From Darksidea phi (lineage: Eukaryota; Ascomycota; Dothideomycetes; Pleosporales; Lentitheciaceae): a stretch of DNA of 64,000 bases. The notes beneath the pieces are model-generated. The model saw only the letters and a list, made by a program, of their open reading frames with translations, did no database searches and was not told the origin of the DNA. The translations under genes and the position numbers were made by a program. Shown here in pieces: positions 23,149 to 34,689 of this stretch. The DNA lies in the NCBI GenBank assembly GCA_030770425.1, contig JASJFT010000021.1, positions 124,001-188,000 of the forward strand, given 5' to 3'. The first letter of the stretch is position 1, and the number at the start of each line of letters is the position of its first letter.

Positions 23149-23699
23149 ATGCCTTATTTCAAGACCAGTCTAGAATGGTACGAGCAGTCTTCTCTGCTGC
23201 TCAAAGCCCGCCCGACCACCGTATGCGTTAATGCCGTTGTAGACTCGCAATTTCTAATAGCGCATAGACACGCTTGACTTCGAAATACACCGTCCTAAAG
23301 CCGACAGCATCAAAGATAAGGAAACGACAAAAATACCTCGAGAAACGACGGGCTAGGCCAGCGGATTCGGCCCGCTCCTCCTCACCACCTCCACCCCCAC
23401 AAAATCCCGAAGAGCCGACCGCAACATTTACCCTCAAGACGTACGATCCGGAATCGGGGACGTGCTTAAAGTATGAGACGGCTAAGGCGGCAGAGGTTGG
23501 AAGGCTGATTGGAAGTTTGGGCAGGCTTGGGAGGCATATGGCGGCGCTGCCGGAGGTTTTGGAAGATATAAGCGCAGCTGATGTGCCGGTTGTATCAACG
23601 CCAAAGGTGGAGGAGGATGTGAAAATGGGTGGTGCGCTGGCGGAGCAGAAGGCTGGTTCGGGTGGTGGTGGGAAGAAGAAAAAGAAAGGGAAGAAGTGA
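23149..23699 (+). CDS. SRP21: Signal recognition particle protein SRP9/Srp21
   Basis: This small subunit of the signal recognition particle binds the Alu-like part of SRP RNA and takes part in co-translational targeting to the endoplasmic reticulum. Exon 1 (23149-23220) encodes a 24-residue start, MPYFKTSLEWYEQSSLLLKA..., which is typical of the SRP9 fold. A 47-nt phase-0 intron (23221-23267) leads to exon 2 (23268-23699). The product has about 167 residues. After TRLTSKYTVLKPTASKIRK comes a Pro-rich loop, then TFTLKTYDPESGTCLKYETAKAAEVGRLIGSLGRLGRHMAA, the second conserved part of the domain. A lysine/glycine-rich tail (GGGGKKKKKGKK) is common in fungal forms and fits RNA binding. The gene starts less than 200 bp after the HET pseudogene ends. 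Confidence 0.9.
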
Positions 23700-24090
23700 A
23701 CCACTTTCGTGAGATGACGAGCGCAGAGGAGCCGGGTTTAAGGAAGCATCATAGCACAGGGAAACCAAACAGGGCCGCGGACGGCGAAGTACTGCATGCC
23801 CTCTGAAGGTGCAGGTTGGAGAAACTGCTAGACTCCCCAAGGAGCACCACAGATCACGGAGCGAAGGAGAAGGGAAATTTGAGAACAAACATAGGTACCC
23901 AATACTACGAATTATAGAAAGCAAATCGTGCGTCTAAACGTTTTCCGGACGTATGTCTTCGAAGGACTCATTGGCATATCGACCCGGGAAGCCTCATATC
24001 TAAGTCGAAGATCTGCCCTAGTCCCTGTCCTTAGACACGCGACCGCTAACTGTATGGTTCTCCAACTGCAAAACTATTTCTTTCAACGAA
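23700..24090. other. Short convergent intergenic region
   Basis: Nothing recognised; 3' flanks of SRP21 and of the small minus-strand frame. Confidence 0.5.
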
Positions 24091-24408
24091 TTATGCCCCA
24101 ATCCCACTCTCATCCTCTAGCATGACCCACTCGGCCTCATTCCGCTCTTCCTCTTCCATCTTCAATCTACCTACCGCCTGCACCTTCTCAACCATCTCCC
24201 AGCCTTCTTCGTTGACCCGAATTCCAGCTTCGTGAGCGCGTCGTAAGAAGTCTTCGATCCGTGGTCCAGCTTTGAATTCTCCGTCTATGAGTGTAACTGA
24301 CTGTATAGTGGGATTGTCCTCTGGAGGCGATGATTCGTTATTGAGGGAGTACTTAGGCGTATTCTTCCGTGAACCAAGTGTTGCGTAGTTCGTGACATTT
24401 GCGGTCAT
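24091..24408 (-). CDS. Small unrecognised protein, 105 residues
   Basis: A single frame with an ATG at 24408 encodes a hydrophilic protein. The N-terminus is Asn/Thr/Ser-rich, then comes a compact part with IEDFLRRAHEAGIRVNEEGWEMVEKVQAVGRL read as two blocks, and an acidic end EEEERNEAEWVMLEDESG. The central part resembles small helical domains, and the amino-acid use is protein-like, unlike the random frames nearby. No family is recognised. It could be a real small gene or the last exon of a longer one; no upstream exon was found. Confidence 0.5.
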   Translation of the reverse strand: MTANVTNYATLGSRKNTPKYSLNNESSPPEDNPTIQSVTLIDGEFKAGPRIEDFLRRAHEAGIRVNEEGWEMVEKVQAVGRLKMEEEERNEAEWVMLEDESGIGA

Positions 24409-25739
24409 GACTATGATCGTGTTGGGAATGGTTGGAGTGGAATTTTGGTCGAAAAAGCTAGACAGATAAGGTCCGTGGTTGAACGGTCGGTATTCGTAGA
24501 TATCACTATGTTGGTGCGAAGATAACCTTCGCGAATCAGAAGCTTAAAGCTCCGCAAATTACAAATGACAGTCTGGTGAAGGTGAAGTGAGCCACGTGTG
24601 TTTGCTAGTCTTGATGTATTCAGGGTATTCTAATATCCTGCATATGTGTCATGGCGTCGACTTAAAAGTGCACGATGTAGCTCTACACGGAGCCCAAGAG
24701 TACAAATCTAGAATGGGCTAGCGCTCATTCGCAAGCCAAGGTATCATCCCGGAAGGCAAAAATATTGGCTTTCCCGGTCGGCAATGCCATGGCGGTACAG
24801 AGTTTGCCTTAAAGCCTCGGAACCCGTTTATTTATATCTACGCTAGTTTTTGTACATCATTTGACGGTACGGCAAAGTTACAGGGGCGGAGCCCTACGCT
24901 CTTTTTTGGCAATGGTTTACCATAGCCCTGTACTCAGTTTCACATATTGGTGTACAACGCCCGGGATTACACACGAGCTGAGCATGGTTTTGGGGGCACG
25001 AAGCACAGCCCATTACTCATCACCACTCATCCTAAGCCCAGCGCATATAGAAATTCGTCTAGAGCTGTGCGCAGTATTTGGAATTAGGACCGGAATATAT
25101 GTGCTAAAATGTTGGGCTCTTACCTGACCTTTTAGGGATGTTGTCGGATTAGAAGCCGCGAGAGTAAGAAAAGCCAACCGGCGGCCCCATCCGCTAAGGG
25201 TGCCCCCACCGATTATTTACCCCTTTACATGACCTCACGATTTAGCATGTGAAAGGCGATCAGGAAAAACCGGCAGTTGAATTTGCCGTTAGCCACATAA
25301 ATGCATAGCCTGCTCCGCTGCATTGCACGACCATGAGTGATACTGAGCTACCGTACGCTAGCCAATACATTTTAGATCGCCAGTAGCAAGAACAGTTCCG
25401 AATCTCAAATAGATGAGCCCATAGCCTTGTACGACATTTGCCATGCCGCTGGTATTATTAGCCCGTTTTCTGAATAGCCATTCATTTTGCGTATCTCCTC
25501 TAGCCCAGCATTCTATCGTACATGTCATCCCCGAGTTCCGACATAGGACTAACGCATGGTATCACTGGAAATGTTGCTGCGGGGGCTAAGAGCCACCTTG
25601 ACGAGGGAGGACGTGGATTCAGCAGAGTTATAACCCCACGCACTTACTGAAACCATTGTTCAAGCTCTCCTTCTATTTACACTTGAGATTGCCCTTATCC
25701 CTTTTAGCCCTAAATCCTAAGTCGCTACTATACATCGCA
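24409..25739. other. Gene-poor stretch of 1.3 kb
   Basis: Full of stop codons in all frames and without recognisable motifs. The right end should be the promoter of the membrane-protein gene. Confidence 0.5.
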
Positions 25740-27174
25740 ATGTCGAGCAATGTTGGTGTTCTTACTGCAGGTCCAGAACAGATTGAGGCTACATGGAAAG
25801 CTTATACTCCCCAAATGCTCGATTCAATGCTCAAAGCTTTCACTCCCAAACAAATTGCGGACGCAGAATGGAAAATTAAACATAGCGAGTGGACGTCGAT
25901 GTTCAATGTCCAAGTGAGCATTTTTCACTGCCTGACCGATCCAAGCGCTAATACTGCGTAGCTGGCTGTAGGACTGCTTTTTGGTCTTGCGGCCTTGACA
26001 TGCGCCGGGCGGGTCTTCATCCGCCTCTTGACAAATCGCCGACTCTCGCTTGACGATGGATTGCTACTCTTCGCTTTCCTTAACCTGATAGGAGGCACCA
26101 TTGTGGTCTATGATCAGATACATATACTCTACTTGGAATGGGCCGCAACACATGGGGACATCATCATAACTCTGATGGCCCTCCGGCGCATGGACGACTT
26201 TTTCGAGATGTCGAAATGGCGCGTGGCGTACTTTTTCTTCCTATGGACTACCATCTTTAGCGTTAAGTGGTGCTATCTCGTATTTTTTCGACCTTTTCTA
26301 CGAGCAATGGAGCGGATTATCGTCTATTACTATTGGATTACAGTCGGCCTCTCGATTGTATCTTGGATCCTTTTGGTCCTAGGAGACTCGGTTATTGTTT
26401 GCCCGCACGTGGGAAAGGCAGCAAGTAAGATTTCCAGTTCTCAGTCTTCCCCCTTGACCTGTCTAATGTCTGTCTAGTCAAGTGCGCACCCAACTTAACG
26501 GCGACAAGTTCGCGTGTCAATGCTGTCCTTTGGCTGAACGCCATTCTGGATGCAGTTACCGATGTGATGAGTGAGTGTCTCTTTGTATCTTTCTCGCATG
26601 ATGCTAATAATGCATAGTCGTTATCATACCGATATGGATCCTGCGGCAGTCTCAAATGCGCACGCTCACTAAGATTGGACTCGGCGTGTTCCTCTGTCTC
26701 TCAGTCTTCATGCTTATCTGCTCCATCATTCGTGCTAGTGGAATACGTCACGACGCTGGCGCAAACGACTATCCGTGGACGACTTTCTGGTTGCATGCCG
26801 AAGGCTGCATCGCCGTGATAATGGGCTCAATTACCGTGTATCGATCGACGCTCATTGGTTCGAATGAGGTCTCGGACAAGGTTCGCGTATTTTTACATCG
26901 GTTTCATCGTAAAAGGTCAGATCCTGAGGAGCAAGCCAGAAGTGGAGATGTGCTTGATAGTCAAAAAGCAGGCTATCGTTTGAAGCTTTTGAATATGCCT
27001 GGTTCTACACTTACCGGCTTACGAACCATGTTTGGAGCGACAAACTCAACGGTCTCACATGTCAAAGACACCGAGATATCGCTGGACTCAGATATGGGGG
27101 TGTACGAGGCTGATTATCATGCTCACCTCAACCACATCTCTGCTATGCCGAGTGGGAACGCTAGACACACCTAG
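25740..27174 (+). CDS. Seven-helix fungal rhodopsin-fold membrane protein
   Basis: Four exons (25740-25913, 25962-26424, 26478-26570, 26618-27174) join in frame through introns of 47-53 nt to give 428 residues. Seven hydrophobic helices can be followed: LAVGLLFGLAALTCAG, LLLFAFLNLIGGTIVVY, a weaker third one, AYFFFLWTTIFSVKWCYLVFF, YYWITVGLSIVSWILLVLG, a helix with LDAVTDVMIVIIPIWILR, and IGLGVFLCLSVFMLICSIIR followed by a last one with AEGCIAVIMGSITVYRS. The D(A/V)xTDxMIxxIPI pattern and the CAP motif before it are hallmarks of the fungal rhodopsin-like (SAT4/PTH11-related) domain. The tail of about 110 residues is cytoplasmic and Ser/Thr-rich. No CFEM domain precedes it. Ligand and function are unknown. 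Confidence 0.85.
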
Positions 27175-28487
27175 ATCTACTAGGGTGTTAACTTTGTGGA
27201 GCGTGGCTTAATAATAGCTGTGAAGATGAAGAGATCGATCTGGTTCGAGGTTTTTGTACGAAGAACCGTGCTTATGTCGAGCGTTCTGCACTGTTTCCGG
27301 TTAAAAAGACAATTCCGAGCGCTAGCTATTCAGCGAGCATTCTCTAGCATTCAAATAAATGTGGATTATGAGGAACGCACACTATGCCCCCTAGTCGTCA
27401 TGCAAGGCCTCGCTAGCGCGGACCCTTTGTCAATCACTCTTCAGCTACTTCGAATTGTTGCGTAACGAAGATGTTTGCCGTCGGCAACGGGCCAGTTCTG
27501 AACGTATCTACTTAGGCTCCCATCCAAGTGGGCGACTTACTCCCCCGGGGCGTAAAGCGGAACACAGAGGAGATGCTGATATGTTCGTTTTCTTCTACGC
27601 TGCACCTTACACAGGACGCACGGCAAAGAAGATCCTCGTGCATCAGGCAAATTCGGAGGGCCTCTGGGCTACACAGTTTATATGACCCCCATGTGTACAG
27701 CTTCTGGACGTGCTACCGGAAATCATGACTTCTATGTATGCCGATGGGCCGTTGGCACTTTTGCCCACACCCGGAGAAGCAACTAGAAAGGTATTAAAAA
27801 GTCACAGAGGTCCTACACTATTTGTTTAGAAAACCCTGGGCAGACGGATAGGTTCACACTGTTCGCATCGCACATGGCCATTGTGCATTATGTTCTTCTT
27901 AGAGGTTACAACAGTATCTACAAGCAGGCACTCTATATTCGTCCAGATGATGTGATCGTCTTCATCGGCTCCTGTCGTGCGTGGAATGACATGGTCATCA
28001 ATCGCAATGAGGAATCTGTGCTTTTTTCTCTGCTTGAGGGGGGAGCTGATGTACCAGGACTCATGGATACTGACAAGGACGAGCACGGTAAAAAAACTCC
28101 AGTATTTCACGTGTGAGACAGAATGACAAGGTTGTGCCACTCTTAGCGCTGAGAGATGGGCATTGAAACACCCCGGACCGAGATTCAAGTAGTAGATCAG
28201 GCAAGGTACAACAGAGGCTGGTAAGATTTTAGACTGTAGGCAAAAGAACCGCGAGACATAATACAAAAAGGCACATTTACTTGGGACAGTTGTGTGGAAT
28301 GTGACGGTAAGCTGACTGCATAGCTCATGACGTTTGGGGGCGGTGTCAATCTGCTGTCTAACCTTTCAATACGGTTTTTGCCGTTACTCCAGATTACGGT
28401 CGGGGCTCATCTGCCAATAATATTTGGCCTCTGCGGGGACCTCGTGCACACTTGCTAGTCCCTTACAGAATACGAGCCATGTACTCC
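27175..28487. other. Gene-poor stretch between two membrane-protein loci
   Basis: No gene is supported. An 80-codon frame at 27874-28116 has protein-like composition but no motif and no exon partners; it might be debris of a further gene. Confidence 0.45.
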
Positions 28488-29760
28488 CCGACAGTTGTGA
28501 ATATACCCAGTGACCAGGTTCACGATCTCACGTTGGACCAATGTGGCACTTTCGCCAACGCTTTTCACGCAACTACTGTGTTTTCCGGACACCTCTGGGG
28601 GAGAATGAACACAGTCCTACCGCCAAATGAGGATCGGGGTCCAAATTTGGTGGTTCTGTCCTGGTCACTCAACGCTGTCGCCTCCCTCTTTGTCGCTGCT
28701 CGCTTTTATGCGTGACATGTCGTTCGCGCTATTGGGCTCGACGAATAGATGATACTTGTTAGCATAGCAGGTTGCTATCACGCACATCTTTCGGATACTG
28801 CAGTGAATATTTACATCCTTAACAAACGACTGATGACATCTTCGGGTATTCACTATCATGAGCGCTACGTACACGGAAATCCCCCGCCCGCAAGGCTATT
28901 GCCACCTCATATACGTCCCCCGGGAGAATATGAGGGGCGTTATGTTCTATTCTTACTTTGGGGCTGATTTTGGCATCTTCACGAATGGAACATGCAAGTT
29001 CGCTGTCGGCTATCAGCTGCTTCGCGTGCTGGAGCGAACTGTCCACAGGCGCAAGGTGTTTGTTTGGATGGTCATCATGGCCACGCTTATATACACTCTT
29101 ATCGCAGGTGCCTTGAACATGTTCCACCGTAACCCCGTCAAAAAATCGTGGGAGCCCCTTACACCTGGGCCTTGCTAGGCTATTGGTGCGATGATAATCA
29201 ATCTCTATGGTGGGTTAAGTGCAACGGCCCAAGGTTGTAGCCCTTTAGCATGCGTCTCATATTGACTTTACTAATATACCATGTTGTGGTCGATGTCATA
29301 CTTCCTTTAAAGACAATTTGGAGTCTGAATCTTAGCCAGGGACCCGTATTAGGCCCTGAGTCCTCGGTCTTGGTTTGTTGTGAGTCTTTTTCCGTTATCA
29401 CTACCACGTAGCTACCCAAAGTGTGAATGATGCTCCCTGTTAGTGCTTCCATATTTGGCGCGATAAAGGCGGCACATGTCAAGACCTTCCGTAACGTGTA
29501 GGGTATCACATATGTGGCATCTCCTCTCCCTTGTATTCAGGAAATGGTTGCGAAACAATTTTCTCAGTGGCTAGTTACAGCCTCAACGTCTGTACTGTAA
29601 CCGAGATCTTCGTCATCATAATATGCTGCAGCATGCCGCCTGTCTACGTTTTCTGGAAAAGCATGTATGGAAAGCTCATAGCTACTCGGCCCAGTCAGAA
29701 CTCCCGGCCCCATGGCATCAGGGAGTCCAACACGCGCGATATGAATAGAGGGGGAAGCAT
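28488..29760 (+). pseudogene. Stop-riddled SAT4/rhodopsin-type membrane protein gene
   Basis: A second fungal rhodopsin-type protein can be read through premature stops. The N-terminus leads into the first helix, LVVLSWSLNAVASLFVAARFYA. TGA at 28713-28715 stands where an Arg codon is expected, before HVVRAIGLDE. TAG at 28746-28748 stands where the conserved Trp of the D-D/E-W motif belongs, before MILVSIA. A middle part contains KFAVGYQLLRVLERTVHRRK, the helix VFVWMVIMATLIYTLIAGALNMF and WEPLTPGPC. TAG at 29176-29178 interrupts it before AIGAMIINLYGGL. A late piece, TEIFVIIICCSMPPVYVFW, corresponds to the last helix. Frames also shift between pieces. The family assignment is good; the exact borders are not. 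Confidence 0.8.
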
Positions 29761-30513
29761 TTTCGGTTTCGGCAGCTCTCGACAAGTGATCGCGTTAACT
29801 ACTTCTGCAATGAGAGAGTTCGATGCTGCCGCCAATTTTGGCATACACTGTTGGACTAGCCGCCAAGTGTTGCATCTCTTGCGCGGTTGGTATGCAGGCA
29901 GTGGTGAGAAGTGCTCCAGTACTTTAGGCTGCTGAAACCGGATGTATAGGCCATTGGCAGGCTTACCGTAGCCTGTGATGCGATCAACAGAAAGAATGGG
30001 AGTGCGTAATAGCGCTTCCCGGCGTTGAAAGTATATATAAAAGTCTTGACTATTGTCTCAATTCTCAGGTAGGTGACTCTTGCTATTCACTTATTCATCA
30101 CGTGCATGCCATATCGTAATGGCTAGTCACTCCATTATTTGGGGCACTTGTAGCTCTGATCTCGCGCTATTGCAACGTTTTCCCATTCTCGCAATTTTTA
30201 GCCTCCTAGCTTTTTGATTTCGGTTTAATACCTCCTTACACTAGCAACTAAGTGTTTCAAACGTAAAGAATGCCGCGTATATTTAATAGGTGGCCAGAGA
30301 AGTAATATTTTCATTTCAAGATCATAACTTTTTAGATTTCAAGAGTTTCATTAGAGTAAAATCACAATCAGGTAAGGGGAAGATGCAAAGCGACAGCTTA
30401 ACACTAAAGGAATGTGAGATGTAAACCCAGATACCAGTCCGTCAAGCAACGACCCATTCTGAAGCGTGTGCAGCTCCTCCAAAAAGACGAAGCGAACCCT
30501 CTTGACCACGTCT
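29761..30513. other. AT-rich stretch after the decayed membrane-protein gene
   Basis: Nothing beyond possible final debris of the pseudogene and the 3' flank of the small secreted protein gene, which lies on the minus strand. Confidence 0.5.
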
Positions 30514-30912
30514 CTACATGCAATTATCTTTCCGCACCACCTCCTGGCATCCCTTCGCTCCATCATACCACTTATCACAAAGCGTATCACAAGGCACACC
30601 CGGCTTGACAAAGACCCTTCCTTCTTGACTCGGTTCACCGTTCGGTCCAGCGTACCATGGTAGCCTCCATTGCACGCTGGCATCGTCGGGCTTGTAGCCC
30701 GTGGCGCGGTACCCGTGACGGCAAGCGCAGTAGTAAGGCGCCGAGCTGGCTGGCTTATGACCCCAGTTGAAGGTGCAGGAGGTCGTGATGTGGCATTTGT
30801 TGTCGGGCGGGAGGGGTTTGCATTGTTCGCAGGTGGGAGGGGCAGGAGGGGAGAGAGGATTGGCAAACGCAAAGGTTGTGAGGGCGAGAGTGAAGGCGAA
30901 GGTTGCTTTCAT
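30514..30912 (-). CDS. Small secreted cysteine-rich protein, effector candidate
   Basis: A single exon encodes 132 residues. The first 17 form a clear signal peptide (MKATFAFTLALTTFAFA, cleavage before NPL). The mature part of about 115 residues holds ten cysteines: CEQC near residues 28-31, two more at about 40 and 46, then YYCAC, PGVPC, DTLCD, KGC and NC close to the end. An even number fits five disulfides. No enzyme motif or known fold is recognised. Size, signal peptide, cysteine content and its place between gene-poor DNA and a pseudogene match the usual description of fungal secreted effectors, but that role is an inference. A TATA-like element lies about 100 bp upstream. The host interaction, if any, cannot be told from the sequence. 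Confidence 0.8.
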   Translation of the reverse strand: MKATFAFTLALTTFAFANPLSPPAPPTCEQCKPLPPDNKCHITTSCTFNWGHKPASSAPYYCACRHGYRATGYKPDDASVQWRLPWYAGPNGEPSQEGRVFVKPGVPCDTLCDKWYDGAKGCQEVVRKDNCM

Positions 30913-31014
30913 TGTCGGTGATGGGCCGTTCTCTCTCGTGAAAGCTTGTTGGAGTTGCTTTTGTAGGAAAGCTGATGCTGCGATATGGGCACCTTACGGG
31001 TGAGATGCAGATGG

Positions 31015-31021
31015 TTATATA
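31015..31021 (-). promoter_or_regulatory. Possible TATA element of the small secreted protein gene
   Basis: TATATAA on the minus strand, about 103 bp upstream of the ATG at 30912, a plausible distance for a fungal core promoter. Confidence 0.4.
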
Positions 31022-31774
31022 CTGCGATGCAAGCAGAAAATCCGATGCGTCTGAGGCCGATGACTTCAGCGACTCTTTCTTGCTCTCAGACCTTCGTCTA
31101 AGGATAAAAATAGTACAAGACGGGAAATGTATTGATCGACGCTTTGGGAAGAACAACACGAATAGCATCAGCCAACGAACATCATTGCAAGCGCAGGGTG
31201 TGACCCAAGTTAGTTAGATGGAGTAATAGCTCGTGTAAAGCGAGGATTTCCCGTGTGCAAGTTTCACGGCTAGAAGTGTATGGAAACTTTGGCGATATTC
31301 ATACGTGAGAGAAAGACACCATTCGTCATTACTTCATCCAGACACTCGTTTAAGAAGCACCTGATGCTCAAACACGAGCAAGGTGGCTACCACTGAGCTG
31401 ATCTAATGGAGTCAATAGCTTAGCCGCAGCCCATGCTGATTATCGAGGTGGATCGATAGCTAGTGGCTTTGCACAAGATGCTAAGATCACGAGATTTCGT
31501 GTTGTCTCGCTAGGTACTGGGCGCCACGTATTGGCTAGAACGCGGGAAAGCGTTTTCAGCCGTCGTATCCGGTAGCTGAGATGTCGGCGATTTTAGTCAC
31601 ATCTGATTCGGAGATGGTGCATCGCGTAAACGCTCTGAGCGCGAGGCATAGCTCAAACTGATTCGAGGAAATAAATAGCAGTGACGTTGAGGAAGATAGC
31701 TACTTGACACATGCCGCAGTCGCCCGGAGTGCTTGCCGAGCGACCTGAAGAGTGCGAGAGACGTGTGTCCGTTC
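31022..31774. other. Intergenic, nothing recognised
   Basis: No gene supported between the small secreted protein gene and the 3' end of the regulator gene. Confidence 0.5.
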
Positions 31775-34091
31775 TCAAAACCTCATGGTTTCCTCTAGAT
31801 CTAAGAAGTCAAACACAGTTTCAGTGTCTGCGCTGAACTCCTCGAACCCGGGGAAGGAGCTGAACGTGAAGGCAGATCCTGCCGCACCTGCGAGCGGATC
31901 TTGAAAGCCGCCAAATCCGACATCGTCAATTGATTCTGACATCCCATGACTAGTAATATGTGTCGTGTCAAAGCCACAGCCATCTATTTCGGGAAAGCCC
32001 AGCCTAGGAATACACGCAACCGAAACATCAGACATAGGGTCATCGGGGTGTGACTGCTTGGCGCGTGATTTGAATAGGTCAACTTTGGAGATGAGCTGAC
32101 GCAATATCGGTCCTGCAGCTACCGCACCGGACAACTTTTTGGATAGACTCTCAAAAACAGCCAAAGCGGTATCCAAGGCTTTACGTGCGATAGATGCGAG
32201 TGGTCCGACAGGGTAGGCAATGACGTATCCAGCGAGTGAAATTGCAGCGGTCCATTGCCATTGATATGTTTCGACCCAACCGTCAAGGTAAGTAGTCTCT
32301 TGTAGAAGTTGATGGATAATAGTTGTGATGGTGATCGCATGATTGGCACAAGACAAGGCGTGACTCTTGATGTTGGGATTATCCAAGTCTGAAGCAGTCG
32401 AGAAATTGATGAACGGTCGATATAGACTCATTGAAAAATAGTGATAGAGCAGCTCCAGGATCACCGTTTGACGCGCCCATGCGTTATTGTTAAGAATTCG
32501 AAGATTTAGTCCGGAACAAGCTGTGGAGAATGGCTCACCAGAATCATTCCGGCTACATTTGAGCGTCTCTGGAACCTTTTGCAGCCATGTGTGCAGATAG
32601 CCGAGCTTGGAAGCAAGATAGACTGCGCATTCTTCCAAGGCTTTGGGATCGTTGTGCAGGGCTTTCTTTTTAGTTCGCCTAAGCACCTCTCCACACTTTC
32701 GATAGAAAGTAACGTAGATGGCTCGAGTCGCCAGAAGGAGCTTGATAAATTGACCATTGAATACTCTGGAGGGATGGCTCTCGTATGCCGGCGCATAAAC
32801 ATCATCGCCGGGTAGAGTGCAAGTAACGTTACTGATATGAACAGCGAGGGGTCGTCCGAGCTCCATTGCGAATTTTATTTCTGTCGCGTACGTGGTCCAC
32901 CAAAGTCGTTTGCGGAAGTCTCTCTGTGCAGGCGAGAGCTCTGCAGCTGGCTCTAGATGCAGTCCTAAGACGATACCCGTTCGAATTCCTGTGGCCATGA
33001 TACTGTGGGCCATGTTATGTAATCCGGCATTGGAGAGCCATTGGACGGACAGGAAGTGGCACTGAAATGTGCTGACTGACGGGTCTTCTAGTTCCTCGAT
33101 GAGAAGACGCTGACCTCTGCGATGCCAAAAATGGCCTTTCATAGCCGCATTCGAACCATCGGAATCCATGCATAAGTCATTGTGACTACTTGCAACCGGC
33201 AAAGTGGCCCGGTACTGCATGCAAAGTGCTAGCATCATGTCGACCAACGCCGATGATTGTCGCGATGATCCCGAGATATCCCACAGCGAGTCATAATGCG
33301 TCCGGAACTCATTCTCGTCGAGAATGGGGTAGATTGAATGAAGGGCGTGCCAATAATGATACAAAACTGATTCTTCTTGCGGGCGTGACAAGTCGGGTTT
33401 GTTGTAGGGATGCAGTGAGCTCACTAGATCGTCTCCCAGTGGAAGGGTTCTTTCGATGGTTGACTGTAGTCTAGATGGACGCATGCAAGCGGAATGTATA
33501 CTGGTTAGCTGGTGCTGCAGTGTTGCGTCTAGGTAAGTGGTCATCTGGCTGATGAAGTAGAAGGAAGACGACGGACCATAGGTTTGCGAGTCATGATTGT
33601 TCTTGCTTGCAGAAACGAAGTCCCAATTGTAGTAGTTTCTGTTGCCACCGTGTTGGGCCAGTGGATCGAGATTGGCAGGGAGCGACACTGCGCGTCTTGT
33701 TGGAGGTAGATCCTTGTCTTGCTGTTCACTCGAGTTGGCATCATGGCCCAAGCTAAGTAGTTTCTCTTCAAGTTCTTTGATTCGTCTCTTCAACCGGTCG
33801 ATTTCTCTATATACAGGTCAGTCGGAACTTCTCGTGTCCTTCGGGCATGACGCACTTGATGGCATGCGAGAATGTGCGCACCTCCGCTTTCCCTTTCTCC
33901 GTAGTGCACTTTCGTCCTTTCTCCCAGCAATTCCGGCACGGATAGCTTGCGTCGCATTTGATACGATATGTCTGGCACCACACGCATGCTCGTATTACTT
34001 GATGCCGCTTAGGTCGTGGACGGGTCTCGGAAATCTGGGAGTCGCGTGGCGCTGAAGCACCTTTCGGATTAGCAGAGAAGGCACCGAACAT
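31775..34091 (-). CDS. Zn2Cys6 transcription factor with fungal-specific domain
   Basis: This is a fungal binuclear-zinc-cluster transcription factor. Exon 1 (34091-33856) and exon 2 (33806-31775) are joined by a 49-nt intron to give 755 residues. The zinc cluster has Cys at 36, 39, 46, 52, 55 and 62 (spacing 2-6-5-2-6), preceded by a basic RPRPKRHQ. A short coiled coil directly across the splice site (EIDRLKRRIKELEEKLLSLG) should mediate dimerisation. The fungal-specific middle homology domain occupies roughly residues 180-560 and contains YHYWHALHSIYPILDENEF and RRGQRLLIEELEDPS. It also holds the RKRLWWTTYATEIKFAMELGRP signature. The C-terminus is acidic and aromatic (FEEFSADTETVFDFLDLEE), a likely activation region. 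No cluster of catabolic genes is adjacent, so targets are unknown. Confidence 0.92.
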
Positions 34092-34689
34092 GGTAAATAG
34101 GCGGAGGGCTTTATGAGGATTTTTTTATACTGGCGCAAAAAGGGCGCAGTAGGCTCGTATGAATATTTGTCACTATAATCGAGAATGGGACATTGAAGCG
34201 ACAAAATTTGTCTCGAGTAAGACCGGTGGGGGAATGGTTAGGTCCGGCTCGGAGATAAACTCACAACTCCGAAAAGCCCCGAACGTATACGTCAATCAAA
34301 TATTGGTTTATGCTTGACGCACTACATAGAAAGCACTGTCTTGTTAGTTAGTTGCAACTCCCTCAGGCGGGATAAAAGAAATACAACAATCTCAACGTTT
34401 GGATGCGATTTTGAGTACATACATTATGAGAATTATTCGCGAGGTGCTTATCGTGGACCTCATCAAGGACAACTTTGCCTTTTAAAGTGCGCGGAGCACC
34501 CCCTAGCCTTTGGAGACGAACACCCGGTATCAAACGCCGTAAAGGATCAAAGACATAGGAGACGAACAACGGAAGGGGGTAGAGTAGAGTAGGACAGGCA
34601 TAAGCTCTCGAAGCTAATCCCGAAGCATATAATAACAACATAGGAAAGTAACAAAGAAAACGAAAGAAATAACAAGCCTCAGCTACGGT
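34092..34689. other. Intergenic, promoter of the Zn2Cys6 gene
   Basis: No gene supported; 5' flank of the regulator and 3' flank of the small Lys-rich protein gene, both on the minus strand. Confidence 0.5.
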
